9,923 bases of DNA from CAVSWN01 sp046728115 (lineage in GTDB: Bacteria; Acidobacteriota; Vicinamibacteria; Vicinamibacterales; CAVVIG01), in contig JBKPDW010000117.1 in assembly GCA_046728115.1 (NCBI GenBank), forward strand, positions 1 to 9,923, read 5' to 3'. Positions 5,743 to 9,923 of this stretch are shown here, piece by piece. Position numbers and translations under genes: made by a program. The first letter of the stretch is position 1. Each line of letters begins with the position of its first letter. The notes below the pieces were generated by a model. That model searched no databases. It was given only the letters and a program-made list of their open reading frames with translations, and was not told where the DNA came from.

Positions 5743-7512
5743 ATGATGTCCGTGTATCGCTTTGGACCGTTCCGCCTCGATCCCGTGAGGCGTCTGCTCT
5801 CGAAAGGCGACGAGCCTGTCTCGCTGCCGTCGAAAGCGCTGGATTTGCTTCTCGCGCTCGTGCAGCACGGCGGCTCGGCGATGCACAAATCCGAGCTGTT
5901 GCAAATGGTCTGGCCCGATGCGCGCGTCGAGGAAGGCAATCTCTCGCAGACGGTCTTCGTGCTGAGGAAAGCGCTCGGTGAGCGGCCCAACGAGCATCGC
6001 TACGTCGTGACCATTCCGGGAATCGGCTATCGCTTCGTCGCGCCCGTCACGTGGGATCGCGCCGGCGAGAGCGACGACGCGACGCGCCCGGGCCCGGACG
6101 AGCGCGGCGGCGGATCGCGCAGCGGGCTGCTGTCGATGGCGGTGCTCCCCTTCACGAATCTTGGCGCGACCACCGGCGAGGAATACATCGAGCTCGGCAT
6201 TACCGATGCGCTGATCACGAAGCTCGGCAGCGTGCGGGGCGCCACAGTCCGCCCGACGACGTCGGTGCTGAAGTACCACGAGCGCCGTACCGATCCGCTC
6301 GTCGCGGCCAGCGAGCTCGCCGTGGACGTCGTCGTGAACGGCACGATCCAGCGATCGGCCGATCGCATTCGCGTCGGTGTGCACGTGCTCAGCGGACACG
6401 ACGGCGCGATGCTGTGGGCCGGACACTTCGACGAGAAGCTCACGGACCTCTTCACGGTCGAGGACTCGATCGCGGATCAGGTGACGCGCGCGCTCACGCT
6501 GACGTTGACCGAAGAAGAGCGACAACGGCTCGCCAGGCGCAGCACGCAAAACACCCAGGCGTACCACGCCTATCTCAAGGGGCGCTTCTTCTGGAACAAA
6601 CGGACGGAGGACGGCCTCCGCAAAAGCATCGCGCGGTTCGAGGAGGCGATCAGCCACGACTCGGAATATGCACTGGCGTACGTCGGTCTCGCCGACACGT
6701 ACAACCTGCTGTGCGCGTACGGCGCGCTGCCGCCGCAGGACGGCTATCCGCGCGCGCGGCAGGCGGCCGAGCGCGCGTTGGAGCTCGACGAGCGTCTCGC
6801 CGAAGCGCACACCTCGCTGGCCTACGCCGCGCTGAATTTCTATTGGGATTGGCCCGCCGCCGAACGGGAATTCCAGCGCGCGCTGAGTTTGAACGCCAAT
6901 TACGCCACCGCGCACCAGTGGTACGGCGGGTATTTGGCGGCGCGGGGACGGTTCGAGGCGTCGATCGCCGAGATCGAGCACGCACTCTGGCTCGACCCGC
7001 TCTCGCTGATGATCAACGCCGATGTAGGATGGCTCTCGTTCTTTGCCCGGCAGCACCATCGCGCGATCGACCAGTTGCGGAAAACGATCGAGATGGACCC
7101 GAACTTCGCGCTCGCGTACTGGCTGCTCGGCTTGAACGAGGAGCAGCTGGGTTTGCTCGACGAGGCGACGGCGGAGTTCCGCAAGGCTGTGTCGCTGTCG
7201 CAAGACATCCCATTCGCGCTGGCCTCACTCGGCCACGTGCTGGGCCGCTCGGGTAAGCGTGACGAAGCGATGGCCACGCTCGAAGCGCTCCAGCGGCTGT
7301 CGTCGCACCGCCATGTGTCTCCGCACAGCATTGCGACGGTGTACGTGGGCCTCGATCAGACCGACAACGCAATCGAGTGGCTGAGCCGCGCCGCCGACGA
7401 GCGCTCGAACTGGATGATTTTCCTGAACGTCGACCCCGTGTTCGATTCCATCCGCGACGAACCCCGCTTCAAGCGAATCGTCGGCCGCATCGGCGCCGAG
7501 AGCGCCGTCTGA
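5743..7512 (+). CDS. OmpR-type winged-helix regulator with TolB-like domain and TPR repeats
   Basis: This 589-aa protein is a cytoplasmic one-component regulator of a type abundant in Acidobacteriota. Residues ~4-102 are a Trans_reg_C/OmpR-PhoB winged helix: YRFGPFRLDPVRRLL, SLPSKALDLLLALV, the recognition-helix region VEEGNLSQTVFVLRKALGE (62-80) and the wing YVVTIPGIGYRFVAPV (87-102). After a Gly/Asp-rich linker comes a TolB/FlgO-like domain (~129-255) starting SMAVLPFTNLG, of the sort often found next to adenylate-cyclase-like regulators; no cyclase domain is present. TPR-like repeats cover ~273-560, and the end, VDPVFDSIRDEPRFKRIV, is typical of this group. There is no membrane segment or receiver domain, so the signal is unknown. 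Two adjacent ATGs (5743, 5746) are both possible starts, and no good Shine-Dalgarno is seen. It diverges from the sox operon and precedes a permease by 22 nt, so control of this cluster is a reasonable inference. Confidence 0.9.
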   Translation: MMSVYRFGPFRLDPVRRLLSKGDEPVSLPSKALDLLLALVQHGGSAMHKSELLQMVWPDARVEEGNLSQTVFVLRKALGERPNEHRYVVTIPGIGYRFVAPVTWDRAGESDDATRPGPDERGGGSRSGLLSMAVLPFTNLGATTGEEYIELGITDALITKLGSVRGATVRPTTSVLKYHERRTDPLVAASELAVDVVVNGTIQRSADRIRVGVHVLSGHDGAMLWAGHFDEKLTDLFTVEDSIADQVTRALTLTLTEEERQRLARRSTQNTQAYHAYLKGRFFWNKRTEDGLRKSIARFEEAISHDSEYALAYVGLADTYNLLCAYGALPPQDGYPRARQAAERALELDERLAEAHTSLAYAALNFYWDWPAAEREFQRALSLNANYATAHQWYGGYLAARGRFEASIAEIEHALWLDPLSLMINADVGWLSFFARQHHRAIDQLRKTIEMDPNFALAYWLLGLNEEQLGLLDEATAEFRKAVSLSQDIPFALASLGHVLGRSGKRDEAMATLEALQRLSSHRHVSPHSIATVYVGLDQTDNAIEWLSRAADERSNWMIFLNVDPVFDSIRDEPRFKRIVGRIGAESAV

Positions 7513-7526
7513 GTGCCGATCACTTC

Positions 7527-7531
7527 GAGGG
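7527..7531 (+). promoter_or_regulatory. Ribosome binding site of the permease gene
   Basis: GAGGG lies 3 nt before the ATG at 7535, a somewhat short spacing, within the 22-nt gap after the regulator stop. It supports this start and co-transcription with the regulator, since the gap leaves no room for a normal promoter. Confidence 0.5.
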
Positions 7532-7534
7532 CCC

Positions 7535-9223
7535 ATGGACACCGGCGTGACGCACGCGACCGAACAGCCGCAGGAACTCCACCGCACGATCAACTGGAAG
7601 GATGCCTTCTGGGTCGCCAGCGGCGTACCCGCGCTCGTGCTCTTCTCGATCGGCGGCATCGCGGGGACCGTCGGCAATCCCGCGTTCGCTGTGTGGGCCG
7701 TATCGATGCTGTTCGGGTTCATTCAGTCGTTCACGTACGCGGAAATCGCCGGCCTGTTTCCCAACAAGTCGGGCGGCGCGTCGGTCTACGGCGCGGCCGC
7801 CTGGCTGAAATACAGCAAGCTGATTGCGCCGCTGTCGGTGTGGTGCAACTGGCTCGCCTGGACGCCGGTGCTGTCGCTGGGCTGCACGATCGCGGCCGGC
7901 TACATCCTCAACGCGGTGGCCCCGATCCCCGCAGCGGGGTCGGCCGCCGTGCAGCAGTGGCTTGCTGCGAATGCAGGCCGAACACCTGCCGACGCTGTCG
8001 CCGCGTTGACGCCGGCGATACGAACGTGGTCGCTCCTGGATGCGACGATCCTGGGCGTGCACATTTTCCTCGGGGCGACGTTCTTCATCGGCGTCGCACT
8101 CACGCTGATCGTGTTCGCGATTCAGCACCGCGGCATCCTGGGAACAGCGCGCGTTCAGCTGGTCGTGGGCCTGATGGTCATTCTGCCGATGCTGGTCTTC
8201 GGCATCGTGCCGTTCTTCAACGGAAATGTGCACGCTGGTAATTTTTCGCCCCTGGTCCCGCTCGCGGTCCCCAATTCGGCGACCCCCGGCGCGTGGGACC
8301 GCGCCGGCTGGACGCTCGTCCTCGGGGGGCTGTTCATCGCCGCCTGGTCGACCTACGCCTTCGAGACTGCAATCTGCTACACGAGCGAATTCAAGGATCC
8401 AGGACGCGACACGTTCAAAGCCATCTTCTCGTCCGGGCTGCTGTGCATCGTCATCTTCACGCTGGTGCCGTTCACGTTTCAGGGCTTTCTCGGCGTCAAG
8501 GGCATGATTGCGCCGGGCGTGGTCGACGGGACCGGTGTCGCCGAAGTCATGGCGAACATGGTAGGCGGCGGCGCGACGACCCAGCAGCTGCTCGTGCTCC
8601 TGATGGTGCTCGCGCTGTTGCTGTCGACGATGACCGCGATGGCGGGCTCGTCGCGAACGCTGTACCAGGGATCGGTTGACGGCTGGCTGCCGCGGTATCT
8701 GTCGCACGTCAACAGCCACGGCGCCCCCACGCGCGCGATGTGGACCGACCTGTCGTTCAACCTGATGCTCTTGTCGCTGACGACATCCGATACCGCCAGC
8801 TTCTATTTCGTGCTGGCCCTCTCGAACTGCGGCTACATCATCTTCAACTTTCTCAATCTGAACGCGGGATGGATCCATCGCATCGACAACGGACACATCC
8901 GCAGGCCGTGGAAGGCGCCGACGATTGTCCTGGCGGCCGGCACGGTGCTCGCGTTCGTCAATGCGATGCTGCTCGGGGCCGGCGCGCGGGTCTGGAATCC
9001 GCACGCGCTGTGGGCCGGCTTCGCCGCCGCCGCCCTGATCATTCCGGTCTTCTGGGTCCGACACTACGTGCAGGACCGCGGCAAATTCCCCGCGAACATG
9101 CTCGAAGATCTCGGCAGCGTCGACGGCCAGCTCGGCGAACGGCGCGCCGGCATCCTTCCCTACGTGGCACTGGCCGGCGGCGTGCTCGTCGTGCTGGTCT
9201 CGGCGTGGATATTCAGAGCGTGA
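7535..9223 (+). CDS. APC-superfamily amino acid/amine permease
   Basis: This 562-aa inner-membrane secondary transporter has about 12-13 hydrophobic segments. The N-terminal cytoplasmic part (1-24) is followed by a first helix broken by Gly (ALVLFSIGGIAGTVGNPAFA, 33-52), the usual substrate-site pattern of APC carriers. Next come TM2 with SFTYAEIAGLFPNKSGGASV (65-84), an APC hallmark, and TM3 around 101-127. A hydrophilic Ala-rich external loop spans ~130-165. TM6 holds FIAAWSTYAFETAICYTSEF (267-286) and is followed by KDPGRDTFKAI. The stretch MAGSSRTLYQGSVDGWLPRY (369-388) is the conserved loop after TM8. Further helices lie at ~405-443, 463-481, 490-507 and 540-559. It follows the regulator by 22 nt and is convergent with the next gene. 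The substrate cannot be read from sequence; sarcosine or another N-methyl amino acid is suggested only by the neighbouring operon. Confidence 0.88.
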   Translation: MDTGVTHATEQPQELHRTINWKDAFWVASGVPALVLFSIGGIAGTVGNPAFAVWAVSMLFGFIQSFTYAEIAGLFPNKSGGASVYGAAAWLKYSKLIAPLSVWCNWLAWTPVLSLGCTIAAGYILNAVAPIPAAGSAAVQQWLAANAGRTPADAVAALTPAIRTWSLLDATILGVHIFLGATFFIGVALTLIVFAIQHRGILGTARVQLVVGLMVILPMLVFGIVPFFNGNVHAGNFSPLVPLAVPNSATPGAWDRAGWTLVLGGLFIAAWSTYAFETAICYTSEFKDPGRDTFKAIFSSGLLCIVIFTLVPFTFQGFLGVKGMIAPGVVDGTGVAEVMANMVGGGATTQQLLVLLMVLALLLSTMTAMAGSSRTLYQGSVDGWLPRYLSHVNSHGAPTRAMWTDLSFNLMLLSLTTSDTASFYFVLALSNCGYIIFNFLNLNAGWIHRIDNGHIRRPWKAPTIVLAAGTVLAFVNAMLLGAGARVWNPHALWAGFAAAALIIPVFWVRHYVQDRGKFPANMLEDLGSVDGQLGERRAGILPYVALAGGVLVVLVSAWIFRA

Positions 9224-9232
9224 TCTGGCGGG

Positions 9233-9923
9233 TTATCTTCCGCTCGACGCAGGACGATTGATCTCGATCCGATCGCCGATCACGATCGCCAGAAGGTCCT
9301 CTCCGACCTCCAACGGCCCGCTGTAGGTCTGGCGAGTCATCGACACGAGATCCTGCAGGGTGACCGCGGTCGCTGCCGGCCCCAGCAGGATGATGTGCGT
9401 GTAAACGGCGAGCCTCGGTTTGACGCGATCGAACAGGATGCCGGCTTGCTGCGGCGTCGTGTGGTTGCTCAGAATCCGCCCCGACGCTTCGTCGGTGCGC
9501 AGCAGCTCGTCGCTCGCGGCTGCGACTTCGTGAACGACCACGTCGGCGCCCTTCGCGAACTTGATCAGGTTTTCGCTGAACCGCGTATCTCCTGAAATCA
9601 CCGCCGAACGGCCCGCATAATCGATCCGATACCCGAGCGCCGGCCGGATTGCCTCGCCGTGGTCTACGTCGAACGCCGTGATCTTCATGCCATTGTGTTC
9701 GTAGACGGTTCCCTCGGCGACGTCGCTGGCGACGAGTGATATGCCCCGGGGTGGCAGCTTCTCGTCCTCGAGACGGCTGCGTATGTCGACCTGGAACGCC
9801 TTCTCGAGGTTCGACATCGCCTCGCGGGTTCCGGCAGGCCCGTAGATCCGAATTGGCTCGGTGCGCCTGCCGAACGGCGTCGCCAGCCAGCCGGTGAGCC
9901 AGAGATCAGCAACGCCCATCATG
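9233..9923 (-). CDS. Metallo-beta-lactamase-fold hydrolase, C-terminal part (partial)
   Basis: This is the C-terminal ~230 residues of an RNase Z/arylsulfatase-like metallo-beta-lactamase-fold hydrolase. The N-terminus, including the HxHxDH metal motif, lies beyond the window. The frame is open to the last base, and MMGVADLWLTGWL is likely the stretch just after that motif rather than a true start. Visible motifs are RIYGPAGTREAMSNLEKAF, ITAFDVDHGEAIRPALGYRI with the VDHG His, AVISGDTRFSENLI with the SGDT metal-ligand Asp, VVVHEVA, and NHTTPQQAG followed by PRLAVYTHIILLG, whose His is the probable last metal ligand. The final motif reads THIIL where RNase Z proper has THF(S), arguing against a tRNA 3'-processing enzyme. 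The substrate is unknown. The stop TAA lies only 9 bases from the convergent permease stop, and nothing links it functionally to the sox genes. Confidence 0.85.
   Translation of the reverse strand, partial: MMGVADLWLTGWLATPFGRRTEPIRIYGPAGTREAMSNLEKAFQVDIRSRLEDEKLPPRGISLVASDVAEGTVYEHNGMKITAFDVDHGEAIRPALGYRIDYAGRSAVISGDTRFSENLIKFAKGADVVVHEVAAASDELLRTDEASGRILSNHTTPQQAGILFDRVKPRLAVYTHIILLGPAATAVTLQDLVSMTRQTYSGPLEVGEDLLAIVIGDRIEINRPASSGR

Noticed and set aside
5320..5743. Small plus-strand open frames running through soxD and the intergenic region
   Set aside because: They cover the soxD coding region antisense, show no domain, and have no supporting start signal.
5871..6507. Reading the regulator as an adenylate cyclase
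   Set aside because: The TolB-like domain is often found in cyclase-linked regulators, but no class III cyclase catalytic domain is present here.
5728..7203. 491-codon open frame on the minus strand opposite the TPR regulator
   Set aside because: The regulator on the plus strand has clear domains across the same DNA; the antisense product has none.
7520..9064. 514-codon open frame on the minus strand opposite the permease
   Set aside because: It is rich in Arg, Glu, Asp and His, typical of the antisense of a membrane protein gene; no domain seen.
9140..9245. Terminator between the convergent permease and hydrolase genes
   Set aside because: The gap is 9 bases. GCCGGC copies upstream could pair but have a long loop and no T-run.

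Overview
The window is a GC-rich bacterial chromosomal segment, densely coded and without RNA genes, mobile elements or CRISPR. High GC, codon usage that opens long false frames on the opposite strand, and a regulator joining an OmpR-type winged helix to a TolB-like domain and TPR repeats all fit a soil Acidobacteriota-like organism. Gemmatimonadota or another GC-rich phylum cannot be excluded. No rRNA or marker gene is present, so this placement is inference.

Left half (1-5575, minus strand, read right to left): one tightly packed operon for a heterotetrameric sarcosine oxidase-type enzyme, in the order soxD (delta), soxA (alpha), soxG (gamma), soxB (beta), fhs (formate--tetrahydrofolate ligase, cut by the window start). 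Three of the four junctions are coupled: ATGA between soxD and soxA, TGA-C-ATG between soxA and soxG, TGATG between soxB and fhs. Only soxG-soxB has a gap, of 42 nt. The expected chemistry is oxidative demethylation of sarcosine or a similar N-methyl amine. The methyl carbon would pass to tetrahydrofolate as 5,10-methylene-THF, and Fhs would connect the formyl-THF pool with formate and ATP.

Centre (5576-5742): a 167-bp AT-richer divergent control region between soxD and the regulator.

Right half (5743-9223, plus strand): a winged-helix/TolB-like/TPR regulator, followed 22 nt later by an APC-superfamily amino-acid/amine permease, probably on the same transcript. The layout suggests a regulator-transporter pair serving the divergent catabolic operon. 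At the right edge (9233-9923, minus strand), convergent with the permease, is the C-terminal part of a metallo-beta-lactamase-fold hydrolase that runs off the window.

The most unusual point is the SoxA-like subunit. It keeps two complete sets of four cysteines, an N-terminal Fer2-type set and a central BFD-type set. As I recall the family, classical tetrameric sarcosine oxidase alpha subunits have lost both. The rest of the operon (Zn-type SoxD, SoxB with the FMN-linking His, GcvT-like C-terminus of SoxA, SoxG) looks like a classical tetrameric sarcosine oxidase. The complex may therefore be an iron-sulfur-bearing dehydrogenase variant of sarcosine oxidase rather than a plain O2-using oxidase. 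No wholly new system is evident.
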